From assembly GCA_905220665.1 (NCBI GenBank), contig CAJNAR010000152.1, forward strand, positions 434,001 through 498,000: a stretch of 64,000 nt of DNA, in the 5' to 3' direction. Every line of letters begins with the position of its first letter. Within the stretch, counting starts at the first letter, position 1. The notes under the pieces are model-generated. The model was not told the DNA's origin, did not search any database, and saw nothing but the letters and a program-made list of their open reading frames with translations. Source of the DNA: Albugo candida. Taxonomy: Eukaryota; Oomycota; Peronosporomycetes; Albuginales; Albuginaceae. Positions 32,601 to 44,015 of the stretch are shown here, one piece after another. The translations under genes were made by a program, and so were the position numbers.

Positions 32601-34048
32601 GAATCACAATCTGAAGAATGCAGCTTCTTTGTGTGATTTTGCATGGTATAATTTGGTGCTGTGCTGTCGAGACTCGTTTCGACTCTCCGATTTGTGAGGT
32701 CTGGATCAGGTTGTTGCGGCGGGAGATCCTTCATACCCGATACTAGCGAGGAGTAGCGTTCAGTGTCGTGTTTGCTGATGACACAGTCTGATTGACTGTT
32801 TCTGATTGATTCTCGAGAATTGACAACATGTCTTGTGGGCCTCATTGATGCACCATTGCTGATAATTCTTTGCCTCCCGTCTGGAGTGGTGGCCAACAGA
32901 GAGGAAAGATAGCCCAATGTATCAGTCAAGTTTTGCTCACATGCGGATTGTTTTTGTATGATTGTATCTTGCTGTAAGTATATCATCTGAGTGAAGGCTT
33001 CATACCACGACTGAAATTGACTTCGTAGCTCAAATGGAAGCACTGGAATCGATTGTACACTTTCTGCATCATTTTCGGCAGTCCTTGGCTTTTGTAGAGG
33101 CTCCGATGAGCGAAATTCTTTGGCGATGCCGTGAAGAAGCTCTTTAGCTCGTACTTTGGGATGTTCCGACAATTTTCGACGTGCTTGAATGACAATTCTC
33201 AATATCTGAACTTCCATTTGCTCACGACACTCGTAGTAGCCGCTATTTTCGTACCGCCATATCCGCACGAGTGTGAGCATCTTTTCTTTTGAAAAAGCCT
33301 CATGCAAATTCGGAATACAATCAAACATATACTGAGTCTGCCTCTCACTGACAAGTGAACAAGCGTTATGTCCAAGAATGAACGCAAACAAGTCACGATG
33401 TAATTTGATTTTTGTTTGTATCATTTGCAATTTGTTGATTTCAAAATGATTCCGAAGTACTCTGTCTCTCAAGGAACTATCAATGCATGCGATATGAAAT
33501 GAATGGTCTCTTTCAGCCCGCCGAACTTCCAGGGAGTCCAAAACGATAAGATGCTTTAAGCGATCAATAATACGAAAACGATAATTCGGAAAGTAACAAA
33601 GAGGATTTCCTACCAAATTGAGATTTCTCAGTTGGGAAAGCGGATGGAGCCATTCGATTTGTTTGAAATCGGTGATCAAATTCCCACCTACCGAAAGAGT
33701 TCTCAGTGCACAAAAATTCTCGATACCATCCAAAACAGTGAGGTCATTCTGGCTCAAGTATAGCGAGGTCACTTGTTGAATGACACATTGCGGGAAATCG
33801 CTTCCGACTGAATCAATTTTACGTCCGACAGCATTCAATCGGAAGCCATCGCACATTTTTGCTCCATTTCGTCGTATCACATCGCTTAGAGATACATGCG
33901 TCCGTGATACTACCAATGGCGCTATATTTCGCTTCTTAACTCGCGAGTGGTCTGCTGATTTTTTTTCGTCTGGAAGCTCATATTTTATCTCTTGATTCTG
34001 ATGGACTTGATGGCGTGTAAAATGATCCAAATAGCTCGTTTTCCTCAT
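29693..34048 (-). CDS. LRR + Sfi1-repeat + coiled-coil protein
   Basis: One exon of about 1,451 codons; the start is set at ATG 34048 (a TTG lies two codons earlier). Residues about 70-190 are SDS22-type leucine-rich repeats (VTSLYLSQNDLTVLDGIENF, LRTLSVGGNLI, LRNLNLVGNPLC) with the LRR cap LKHLIVLD. These are typical of axonemal and centrosomal LRR proteins. A disordered Ser/Asn/Arg-rich part follows (340-600). Residues about 650-1010 are Trp-centred Sfi1-type repeats (FFRRWVLFY, MLIKWRIR, MRSWKQY, FSIWKAA, FTAWRHI, WRVWKSY). The last 400 residues are a heptad coiled coil ending in basic residues. By family knowledge the repeats should bind centrins, and the LRR part likely docks at basal bodies or spindle poles (inference). 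It is the second Sfi1-type protein in the window. Confidence 0.82.
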   Translation of the reverse strand: MRKTSYLDHFTRHQVHQNQEIKYELPDEKKSADHSRVKKRNIAPLVVSRTHVSLSDVIRRNGAKMCDGFRLNAVGRKIDSVGSDFPQCVIQQVTSLYLSQNDLTVLDGIENFCALRTLSVGGNLITDFKQIEWLHPLSQLRNLNLVGNPLCYFPNYRFRIIDRLKHLIVLDSLEVRRAERDHSFHIACIDSSLRDRVLRNHFEINKLQMIQTKIKLHRDLFAFILGHNACSLVSERQTQYMFDCIPNLHEAFSKEKMLTLVRIWRYENSGYYECREQMEVQILRIVIQARRKLSEHPKVRAKELLHGIAKEFRSSEPLQKPRTAENDAESVQSIPVLPFELRSQFQSWYEAFTQMIYLQQDTIIQKQSACEQNLTDTLGYLSSLLATTPDGRQRIISNGASMRPTRHVVNSRESIRNSQSDCVISKHDTERYSSLVSGMKDLPPQQPDPDLTNRRVETSLDSTAPNYTMQNHTKKLHSSDCDSAERKSIRDRGVSPSILSEKNEARQSSRDSTNEHNVKEWDASKTPPENRSPRPRNECHDVPERNKANTRHKHSNLFEKDRIRVKSTPQAPYNPQNGTIRQNSTLASIPASKARGDDNQIVEKYDKALLEREAKYVSALMASEQREIDLKRQLFAAQKELQTHKTALSRDAMECEKIRIEVNLRVQTFAYPKVTKRFFRRWVLFYSVKVSLRRIRHRCGRRRQQEMLIKWRIRCIQSSEIRRFIDRSKRNTLMDYFMAWNTASRVSVVARLTVQQSRQKRLMVEIMRSWKQYTMTEKMSRKMTKSAEYAQAEKQCKMYFSIWKAAALSHRQLVKIQDHQRKREHLQVKRLTLSSWQLYLYQVSRPRCQRLCEMRKQRIFKIEVRFFTAWRHITNTHLHYSRHIQRSVWNRWLKLYTAGRSQKYKKRQEDRMHKKNAFCLWKKGVQAHVSSQRSFLLAHRYSNHRKQRRIWRVWKSYTIAKRKYEQGSTKAWKHYFVKLLRSGWKAWAQQTRLHVRSKKQGKLEELQTHFKIFKRRVVFAKLEDSHLCFLTHFHRRKRTKLLKKWYHKWNLFIAKSKQLLCDYKRVRNHDEDRLIFRFWFRWRQQRLQAMNSDIQISQTQFEQLKAKEMIGNREMEALAIELGRWKAVAEKREKDLRQLQENLETKELETRVLQEEIRSRHNGLAHHDTALQKLYHEKENQEFELQHQVKSLEQGKKHLEAEIDRLRLQLTKERDSETEFYGEMEHMKRDIDSIRRERSRLIHELESNRNESQFQITKLKTQLKKEQAERLDAANQLQEYEAEIAATRNEMRRQHEELEVETQGLNKENCELRHQLETAEAQRHEIEELLREKNAQISQLSSELERLRPSSSTGMIGESSWDRTSNQNSDMSVNESKAETSFPESANLSLDPYCWKVHQDLQLLQDKLSERLAHHSSKSDVSNSRRRLQDISKKNIRRSQRSRLRKIITSE

Positions 34049-34262
34049 TCGCAATAGCTTATGTTAAAATTCGGGTATTATTATACGATTTCAATTGATT
34101 CACAGCAATAAAGTCTCTCAAAACTTTTAAACATCGATAGAATAGTGGTGGCTCGAAGAAGGCATCCTCATGTACCTCGAACGGTCGTTTCTGCGTTATG
34201 ATTGGCCAAACATGTATCTTAAGGAGTCATTCTCAATCTTATTGGTCAATATATAGTAGCAT

Positions 34263-37200
34263 TTATGACTTTTTTATGCAAAAAAGACCGCCGAGTTGAG
34301 ATTTACTTCCTGACGGACATTGATAACATTTTCTTGCATTCTGATCCAATCCAAACATATAGGATCCAATTTGACAGCACCTCCCATTAGAAGCAGGTGA
34401 ACTCACTTCTTCCGGTAGACGCAGAGAGCGTGTGCTTGCTCTTCCAGTAATCGGAGTATTTGTGGGGCTGACTGCAGGAGCACTGGGTCTTGAGACCGTA
34501 TTGCTCGTAGGGACATTACCATCCCTTATTGGAGAACCAGTTCCTGTATTCCCACGTGTAGTACCAGTTGTAGGACGAGTTGCTGTAGTACCCGCATTTG
34601 CAGTGTTAGTCGATGTGGTACCCGGTGCTGCGGTACCAGTTGTAGTGTCAGGTGTTGTGCTATCTGTTGTGGCCGTCTCTAAACTCGATAAAGCCGAAGT
34701 TGCAATAGGAATCACTGCTGTGGTCACCTTGACGCGTATCATGAACGGACTTGTGATGTATCGATACGGAATCCGATTGGGTTGTTTTCCATTCTCGTCA
34801 GAGCCAAAATTTGAGAAATTAAGACTTATATGCATGTCCGTGAAGAGAGGAATGCGGAGACCATCTTTGCGTGTTTTGGCAAGTCCACTTTTCTCAAAGC
34901 ATAACGGTCGAAGATTTGCTCCACATTCTGCATATGGAGATGTTTCGGCTCTTGTTTGACATTGCCCGGTCGTGTATGCAACTTGCAGCTGGCGAATGGG
35001 TAAGCGATAGAAGCGACGCTTTAACGCCGGTCCAACATCAGCGATTCCCCCAGTTCTGATGGTGATGACAACTTCTTCGGTATCGCTGTAGGTAGTAGGC
35101 GGTAGGTAGATCTTTAGCTTTTCCAAATAGGTTATAGAGGACGTCAGATCATTCTCATTATTGAGCCAATTGTGTTGCCTCAACCAAACATAGTCTAGTG
35201 GAAGACGAAATCGAGTCGATAGTCCACCCATGAGCTTTCGAATGTCCAGAAATGCCATATCATCTGCATTTTGTGGTCTGGTTGGAATGAAAGCGTCAAA
35301 TTCTTCTGTCTGTGCTGTAAGAGATGATTCAAACGATACAGCTAAATTCATATCTTCAGATGACAATTTCTGGAATGAGTAGACTTTCAAGCACGTTTCC
35401 GGAACCATCCCGGCATTTACATAACCAGTTCGAGCACAGTAAAGATAGATTGTTGTGAGATACTTGATCTTCGTGATAGCATTTACTAATACCGAGGACG
35501 CGTAATCCGTCCATTGTTTTCGTCGTACCTGAACCAATTCTTTGTCTCGATCACCTTGATCCTCGGACCAACGTTCCTGGAGCGAGTTTCGCATCCCTTT
35601 GCTTGCTTTCAATGTGCTTTCCATTTCAGCAAATGTGTCACCGGCGATGTCGACACTATCTGCTCCGGATAGAATGTCCCCAAGGTATGACAAAGCATCG
35701 TCTGATGCTTCCATAGCTTCTTGAAGATTGTCAAAGTAATCTGATTTGAGTTTGATGATTGTGACACATGGTGGATATGCTGGTCGATTGATATAGGTGC
35801 AGAAACCATCAGCGAGATTATCAAATACACTACCCAGGCTCTGAATGACTGCAGTCAGATTCAGACGCATGGTCTCATTGTGTACTTTACGAAATGCGGT
35901 GATTTTTTCGAAAAGGTTCGGGTCTTTCTTGTCCGATAGAACGGTATCAAGCAATGGATCGGCCATCTGACGAAGCGATTCAAGTTTTGGTATCTGTGTA
36001 GTGAGATTTTGCTGCAGTGTTTGTAGCTTTGGAAGGGCATCGGCAAGCGTTTTTCGAAGTTGAGTGTTGCCAGCTTCTTTAGAAATGGCGGTGGTTAAAG
36101 CCGTTATTTCGTTCCCGAGATTCATGTACCCAGCACCACCAGCAACTTGACCTCGAGGTTTTGCGATACTCTGAAACGTATCAGCAACTGCCAGTGTTGT
36201 CGTAACAATAGCAAAATATTTCTCCGTATTTACTTCTTGAATTGCTTGCTTGCCGATATCCTTGAGTGCTTTCAAGTAAGCATCCTTTCCATTCATTGCC
36301 GCTTTGTATCGATCACGAGCAATTAACCGTGCTTGTTCTAGTGTCGCTTTTCCGAGCCGTGCCTCGAAGATTCCAACTGATTTGGACTGATTAAAGGCGG
36401 CGATAGAGTCTTGTCGAACTTGCTCACTTGTTTTGCTCATCGAGCTCAGAGTAGCGTCTGTGATCTCATTCAGTGACAATTGTGTCCATTCCATCAGCGC
36501 AAGTTTCAATTCGGTTTTTTTCTCGGAGATTCCCTCAAGGAAGGTCGCTATCTTCTGCTGTTGTAGCAATAGTTGACTATATCGTTGCATGTCAATGTTC
36601 GCAGTCGAACGGAGGTCCACGACGGCGTCAGGCGTCGTCAAGTGCTCGACATAGCTTTCAACTTGACTCATCATTTGAGAAATGTAAGTTAAGAAGCAGA
36701 ACGATAGCTCCAAATCATCACCACAGAACGTTTCAGCGAATTCAATCATGTTTTGTAGTCCGGGGAGAGAAGACACATTCATCACGGCTTCAATGTCGTA
36801 TTGCTGGAAAGCTTCATCAAGCTTGGGAAGCACGAATGCTGCAAAATTATCCCCGATCGTAGTGTGTTCTGCTAGCCACGCTGTGGCCAAATTTGTAAGC
36901 AATGCGAGTTCGGGAAAGATGTAATTGCGTTTGGGTACTAGAGTTGTTATTTCTTTCGTGAGTACGGCCGAGAACCAGTATTCATCAGCTTTTCCTTTCA
37001 GAGGAGTGGCCATGATGTCACTAGACATTTCGAGAGAGGGGATTCGAGTCAAGTTGGCGACTTGGATGATAGAGATGTTACCACCACTGCTCTCCATCAG
37101 CATCCATGCAAGATTATACGATGCCCTGAAATATCGAAGGACCTCTGGATTCAGATCAGTGTCTGGTGGAAAATGACCAAGACTTAGATCCACGTCTTGC

Positions 37201-38435
37201 ATCACTGTATTTGCCAACACTGCCGATTGCACATAAAATTGCGTTTCCAATAGCGTGCTATTATTGATCCCAGCCATAGCAACTGCCAGAGTTTCATTCA
37301 TTTGATGGTAAAAGAGGCCCCATTCCGATGAAGCAATATGAGGAGATGACGTGGCTGTCAGCCACAATGCGAAATCGTCAGGAAAATGTGTTCCTAACGA
37401 ATCATATAGATTTTGGTAATCAGCCAAAAGTGCAGTCTCCGTTATTAGTGTCACTGCGTGCTTGACAATCAGCACAAGGTCGTATCCAGTTGCATTGGGC
37501 AGTATAAGAGTAGAAAAATTGATTTTTAAAGGAATCGCTAATGATAAGTCATAGCTGATCCATGCTGGACTCGGACGATTCACACTAAGCTCTTCCATCC
37601 GATTCTTTAGAATTGCCAGATCGATACTGGAACGTAGTATAGACATCTGATCGATTGGATTGCTTGCCTTTGCCACTTGAGCCATTTTGATACCATTTGT
37701 GAATGCATTCCACGGATGGAACAGCGCATGCCCATCGATTGCTGGACCCAAGACACCAAAATGAGTAGAGTCGAATTTGACGAGTCGTACAAAGAATCCT
37801 CCCGTGCTGATCGCAAGCACTGGTTCAGTTGGATGGCCAATGACTTGAAAAAGCGTTGCGCTTGCGACGTCTGTCACGATATCAATGGAGCGGCTTGTCA
37901 AATTAGCAGACCAATATTTTTGAGCCTGGCTAATCAGAGCAAGGCTTCCTTTCGTGAATTCCAATGAGAAGTAACTATATTCTGTCAATTTGTCAGCCGA
38001 CGTCACCTTATAGTCCGTACCGATGGACGGATTTGCGACAAATTTTGGAATTGACGCATCTGGAGGATAACACAGGAAGGCAATCATTTTGACTTCCGAT
38101 GCTGATCCACCCAATCCAGACGTATCGACAAAGAAATCCGCTGCCAGGTCTCGATTTCTCGCGACTTTAGTCCACGAGCCCTATGCGTTTGAATAGAGAA
38201 TTTTGCTTAGTGATAATAAAAGAGCCTTGAGAGGAAGAACACAAACCAGCTCCAAGCTTGCACTACTTTGACCAGCGCTATTCGTAGGTTCGCTTCGTCC
38301 ATCGTTGGCTGCCGGTGTGCTAAATACAGAATAAGTCGAGTCGGGAGCACCATTTACCGTGCCAGGCTGACCATTGAGTCCGACGAATAGCAAAGTGAAT
38401 AGAAATGCGTGCGCGATGTGTATCATGTGATGCAT
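34263..38435 (-). CDS. Large secreted protein, paralogue A (Cys-module C-terminus)
   Basis: Two exons (38435-38247 and 38180-34263; 66-bp intron with GTTTGT donor), about 1,368 residues. A signal peptide is clear (HIAHAFLFTLLFVGLNGQPG). The body is about 1,100 residues with long helical stretches, many N-glycosylation sequons, and a beta-rich C-terminal domain (DDMAFLDIRKLMGG, LEKLKIYLPP, IADVGPALKRRFYRLP). A Thr/Gly/Ser/Pro-rich linker (about 34470-34680) leads to a short cysteine module GRCCQIGSYMF...CYQCPSGSKSQLGGLFC, similar to GCC2/GCC3 ephrin-receptor-like modules. It is homologous end to end to the divergent gene at 38717-43227. The linker differs in composition and position. No catalytic motif is recognised and the function is unknown; extracellular location is inferred from the signal peptide and absence of a clear C-terminal anchor. 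Confidence 0.85.
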
Positions 38436-38716
38436 TTTTGCTAATAAGAATCCATGGGTAGCAAGACCCCCATTTGTGTGTATACAATATCCAAGCTTTT
38501 ACTGAATTACGTGCCAGATATAAAGTTGCTCTAATACGTCATCAGTAGATCAGCGATATGACTACTATAACCTGTGCAGAGGTAGGTGACCGTAGAAGAC
38601 GGAGGTATCGGCATGACTCAGACGATTCAATGCGTGGCAGTAGGGGCACCACATGTTGTCTAAAACATAATTTCATTTCAACTCACACTAAGAACTTTAA
38701 GTTGTGACAAGCACGA
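38436..38716. promoter_or_regulatory. Shared divergent promoter region of the secreted pair
   Basis: 281 bp separate the two ATG codons. I see no diagnostic element beyond AT-rich stretches; the assignment rests on the head-to-head layout alone. Confidence 0.45.
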
Positions 38717-41700
38717 ATGAAAGTGTTGGTTTCATGGAAATGCACAATATGTGTGCTGCAGATTCTATTTTGCTTACTAGGTGGACAACCACTGGAGGCA
38801 AACCCCGCTGATGGAAGCCCAGTCTCGCCAACAAGCGGTGGCCAAAATCAAGCTGCTGGCTCTAATGATTTGCCCTCTCGTGATGGCAATAACAGAGCCG
38901 TGCAAACGAATTTGGAGAGTACTCAAGAAATATCGCAACCGCTAGTCCAATCCGGAACAAAACAAGAGCTTCTAGCAGAGACTCCATCCCCACAAGCGAA
39001 AAAGAAAGTCGGGCCGCCATTTTGGATTATGCCCAAGAACGATGCGTCCAATAATGAACTAATGGTACTATACCAACGCGTTTTCTTCGATTATACTCAC
39101 TAACGCGATTAATGTAGGCTGGGTGGCAACAAGTCACCATGGAATCACAGCTTCCACTGAAATTTTGCTCGAAAGCAAATGAGGAGGCACCAGTTGAAAA
39201 TCAGGATATCAGTGCCTGCGATTATATGGCTTTTGCTGTGATAGACACAAACTATGAGACCAAGTACATTTGCGCTGGAGACGAGAATATTGTACAGGTC
39301 AAATCTACACCCCCAGCTAAGGGAATGGGACGCATGACTAGAAGTCTCATCGACGTGGGTGCACCCCCCGTCACTCCAAATCCCGGCGTGGTAATAGGTG
39401 CAAGCATGACAAGACCCGATCCGATAGATCCTCCAGGAGCGACACCGTCTTCCAAAATTATGGTTCACAAACAGTATTCGGACAAATGCCTTTTTCGTTT
39501 TCAATTCGCATCAGCATCTGGCCATCTGATATTCTTCGATCAGGAGAAAACATTATTTTGGGCGATCGACCCGGAAACCCGGGTCCTGCAGGCTGTGAAG
39601 GACGAAAATTCCGCTACAGCATTCGAAATGTTTCGAAGTGTACATACGGACGCAATTCTACTGAGAGGTGGTCCATTTTTCCTATCAATTGTTGGCTCAC
39701 GCTCGGCACCGTCAGCTGAACCAACCACTACTGCAGCACCTGTAGCAGAACCATCCGCTTCTGTATCACCGGTAACACCAACCACTCCCGGCAGTCCCGC
39801 TTCCGTTCCTCCAACCACACCTGATGCTGCTCCACCAGTATCCCGGCTACTGGATACACCGGCATCCCCACCTCTTTCAAAGCCTGTGGTGAAGAAATTG
39901 AATGTCTATGCTCTCCTGGGCTCAACTTCTTTCTATATATTCGCCTCAAACGCGATTACGAATGCCGCATATTTGCTGCCACCTAAAAGTGTGCAAGCAA
40001 TCGACAACAAGACCGCCTTATCATCCACTGTCGATGCGATTGAAGCTCGTGTGCTTGGCTATCGTCTCCAATATCTCCAATCATCAAGAAAGCTGCTTTC
40101 ATCTACATGGATGGCGTACGATCTCTCCCTACTGGTCCTTCTCAAACGTCCATTTAACGTATTTCAGATATCAGGTGCGAAAACATGGGATCTTGCGGCC
40201 GCCTTTCGAAAAGCTATTGCATTAATCACCGAGAAAATGCTGCCTCAATACACTGAGATGTATCCATCACTTGGAAGAGGTTTTTCAAAGGCGTTCTCGG
40301 TATACGCAATTGCATCATCAACGACCGTTGTTGTGGAAAATCCGCAAGTCTGGCAAGAAGTCGCAAGTGAGTATGTCAAGATCCTCAATGACAAAGACGA
40401 CTTAGCAATGCACGTTGGAGCAACCGTCTTCGCTCAAGCCATGATGCAAGATGCAGAAGAGAAGACGTCTTTTTTCACTGCTTCCAGTCTCAGTGTTCCA
40501 GAAGTTATGGCTGTGTATTATCGAAGTTCATGCGCGCTCGCATTCATCAGAACCGACCTCCCTCTCCTCGACAGACTCAATCTCGTCCAGTTTTTAACAA
40601 ATCGATTCAAGAAATTTAGGGAAGAACTCGCTCTCCCTGCCGAACCGATCGGAACATATTGGTTTTCCAGCCTTCTTAATTCCGAACGCTTCGGAATCGA
40701 TACGAGTGATATTCTTATCGATTTGGGCTTACTTCGAGCACTGGATCCGATATTCTTAGCCGAGAAAACAAACGTCGGCGATCGTATCTCAAACAAAATA
40801 TTCCTCCAGATCAACAATGTTTTGCAATCATCAAATGGAATTGACATACGTCGTATCAGTGAGCTTGTCGAGAGTTTCGATTACGATGAAGTCACCATGA
40901 TTATTGATCAAATTTGCATGACGGAGAAACTTCGGATCGAATTGTGTGTTTTGCCGCTTCTCTTTCGACAGATACAAAATATGCGTGGTAGTCAAAACAA
41001 CTTACTCAGCTCGAACACTACTACGGACTTGACCATAGGTGAATATAACAACTACGAAGAGTACTTACAGCTCGTGGTAGAAGATAAACGACATCTTCAG
41101 ATTGGGTTAGAACTGGCCAAAACTATCGATCAGTTTAACAATCTGACATTTGAGATAGGAAAGGATATCTCTAACACCATAGCTGAAACAACAGTAGCCA
41201 CCATCACGGAAAACAGTAAAAATATGGCAAAAACAGTGCAATTACTCAATCAGTATCTGAGCAGTGAATCGAAATTCCGAGTGCAGGCATTCAACAGCCG
41301 TATGATCCAAAAATTGAACATTATCTATACTCGAGGAGCAAAAGTAAAGGTATTGGTGAAACCATTTTTGGAAAAAATTCGTCGAATCGCACTGTTTGCA
41401 ATGGCTCGGGCTGCTGTTGATCTTGCGGTCAATATGATCTTTATGGTTTTCCAGATTGTTGATTTAGCTGCGAGTTTCAGGAAAGGAGGCCCAAAAGATA
41501 TTGGGACAATTGGAGGTGTTGTCGGCACCGCAAGGGATTTACTAGCGAGCTTGAAGACTATGAGCGATACTATCGGTCTGATTGAAATTCTAATCGCTCT
41601 GTCGACGCAATTGATAGAGCTTGGTGTGAAAGTCCAACAAGTAATGCCAAAAATGATGAAAATTCGAGGCGCTGCAGAAACTCTGACCGACATAAGTGGT

Positions 41701-43227
41701 CGCAATATGTCAATTGCAGAAAGACAGGCAGCAGCTGATAGTTTCCTCAACGCGGTAAAAGATTATAGACCCCCATTGACGCTCGCAGAGATTAATTCCT
41801 TGGAGAAGCAGCTCACAGCCATTGCCAGGAAAATGTGCGTTGTATCTCAAACTGCTGCCTCAAATGATTGCGTCACCGCTCCAGCGGATGCCACTGGATT
41901 GTTTGGTCACATCGATGGCATACTTTTTCTCACGGATGAAGCCACGCAGATCTTATACCAACACACCTTAGAAGCAATAAATGCACGTACGCGATCACTT
42001 CTACAAGACACTGCGGAGGAAAATGAAGCCCAAGTTGGGAAAGCTGAGCCTACAGGCAATGAAGTAAAAAAAGAAAGGGTGGAAGCTTTCCAACGCCAAA
42101 TACGTGAACAACGATATAAAAACTCGGTTGCAATCGTAGCCACATTACTCAATCAATTTCAGATCACGTCGGCATTAATCAACAAATGTAACCGAGAAGC
42201 ATATATGAATGGTGGGTTGCCGACAACCCTTTGTCAGCAAGCGCTGTACTCTGGCAATCCTGTGGCCGATGAGACTTTGCTGAAGATCATGACATCCCGT
42301 GCACGGTCAAATGAGCCAACCATCGTAAGAAATACAGCAACAATTCCAACAATGCCATCATCACCTGACGATCTCGCCTACATCGACTTGGCCAAACTGA
42401 GTATGGGTGAAGCACACTACTTCCAGCTAAGCACCAATGTATCATGGCTGATGAGCAATAATTGGATACAGCAAGAAAGCGAGATGACCAACTATGTGAG
42501 CTATCTCACCAAACTGCGAATAAAGCTGCCGCTTTTGCTTGACAATTGCTTAACCGAGCAATGTCAGATGACCATTACACTGCAATCCATGCCAATTTCG
42601 GATTTAGGACCTTCCATGAAGAATAAGAAATATCGATTGAGTCCACGAACATACAAAACGGAGTTTGATCAGGTTTCAAGCGATACACAAAAAAAATCGA
42701 CAGCTTGTGAAAGTGTCGAGTATCAGAACTGCGATTCCCGATACCCACAATACTGTTTTCGAAGTCATGGAGTCTCTGACGCGAGTGCTTCGAAAGGGTT
42801 GCATCCGTCCATGTTCTCCCAGTTCGCTATGATCGCAGAAGTGGAAACTTCGGGAGATTCTAAACCCCGTGCTATTCCTTACCAGCTCGAAGCCACACCG
42901 TTTAGTGTTTACGTCGACTACGAAGCAATTCGGTATCCTGTCCGAGCTGATGCTGATTCTGAAGATATTGCAAGGATGCGAAGCCGACGATTAAAACTAT
43001 CACGACCAGGTCCAAAGGCTTCAAATCCGATCCCGAGTGCCTCCAATCCGACTTCGGGTGCTTTTAATCCAAGACCAAGTGTTTCCAATCCAACATCGAG
43101 TGCTTCCGGACGTTGCTGTCCAAAGGGAGAGTACTTGAGAAACTCAAATAGCGAACAAAATTGTTCTCCATGTCAGCCAGGCACATTTTCTCGATTCGGA
43201 GGTCTGTTCTGCGCTAGGAGCACGTGA
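38717..43227 (+). CDS. Large secreted protein, paralogue B (Cys-module C-terminus)
   Basis: Two exons (38717-39064, 39118-43227; 53-bp intron), about 1,485 residues. The N-terminus has a signal peptide (CTICVLQILFCLLGGQPLEA). Shared landmarks with paralogue A, in order: YDLSL, LITE, SLG, VxAxxMQD, YWFS, ELCVLPL, DDLAYIDLAKL, LRIKLPL, ISDLGPSMKNKKYRL, IPY, and a final GRCCPKGEYL...CSPCQPGTFSRFGGLFC. An extra Pro/Thr/Ser linker lies near residues 195-245 (39715-39880). A SNPxxSAS-type repeat (43020-43115) precedes the Cys module. A long hydrophobic pair of helices occurs at about 41390-41480 (ALFAMARAAVDLAVNMIFMVFQ) and 41560-41620, inside a helical region that reads like a coiled coil. Membrane insertion is possible but unproven. 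The start codons of the pair are 281 bp apart, so one bidirectional promoter may serve both. Confidence 0.85.
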
Positions 43228-43355
43228 ATAATGTGTCTGAACCGTAAATTGGATGCTTTTCTAAGTATAGCATGCACATCAGTTATCCGATTATAATAAT
43301 CATTTTGGTTTAGTTTTCTTTCCATCGAGCACTCAATTTGTATACTAAGATTGAA

Positions 43356-43957
43356 ATGTCCCGACGATTGATAAAAGAGCTGTTGGAATTTGAGACTAGT
43401 CCTCCAGATTGGTGCACCGTGAGCCCGGTGGAGGATAATATGATGCATTGGAATGCGATAGTAATTGGACCGGTACGTGATGGGGATGTTCAAAGCTGGC
43501 TTTTGTCTAATATTTGGATACTGGAGTAGGAAAACACACCTTACGCAGGCGGTGCCTTTACTATCGATATTTTATTTTCGAATGATTATCCTTTCAAAGC
43601 TCCAAAGGTGGTGCTTTTTGTACTTTTAGTTGAAGGATGTGTTACTTAAATGAGCGTGTAGCTCAAATTCGCGACCAGAGTGTATCACCCCAACATTAAA
43701 ACACAAACAGGCGAAATCTGCGCCGATATTATCAATGAGGTGCGTCGTTTGTTCAACGTTTGGGTTTCTTAATTGTCACATATTTGTAGAACTGGAGCCC
43801 GACACTTAATGTTTTGTACTGCCTTACAGCCATTATGCAAATTTTGGAGCATCCAAACACCGATAATCCATTAGAGCCAGAAATTGCAAAGCTGCTCCAA
43901 GACGAGCGACAAGAATTTGAGAAGACTGCAATGGAGTGGACGAAGCAATATGCTTAA
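43356..43957 (+). CDS. Ubiquitin-conjugating enzyme E2
   Basis: Four exons (43356-43472, 43530-43607, 43662-43739, 43790-43957) give 146 residues, a bare UBC fold. Seen: N-terminal helix SRRLIKELLEFE, ENTPYAGGAFTIDI, YPFKAPK, the HPN triad, and the active-site Cys in GEICADII. WSPTLNVLYCLTAI and a C-terminal helix ending EWTKQYA follow. The CADII context (Ala after the catalytic Cys, where many E2s have Leu) separates it from UBE2D. I cannot name the orthologue and peroxisomal or stress-type E2s remain possible. All three introns are phase 0. The stop is 58 bp from that of the convergent pseudouridine synthase. Confidence 0.92.
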
Positions 43958-44015
43958 TAAGCAGACGTGGAATCGTAGTGATTTTATAAGGTGTACAAAT
44001 TTACTATGGCTTTTT

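Noticed and set aside
34432..34959. 175-codon hydrophobic + frame
   Set aside because: Antisense of the Thr/Gly/Pro linker of the secreted protein; valine-rich sequence is the complement of Thr codons.
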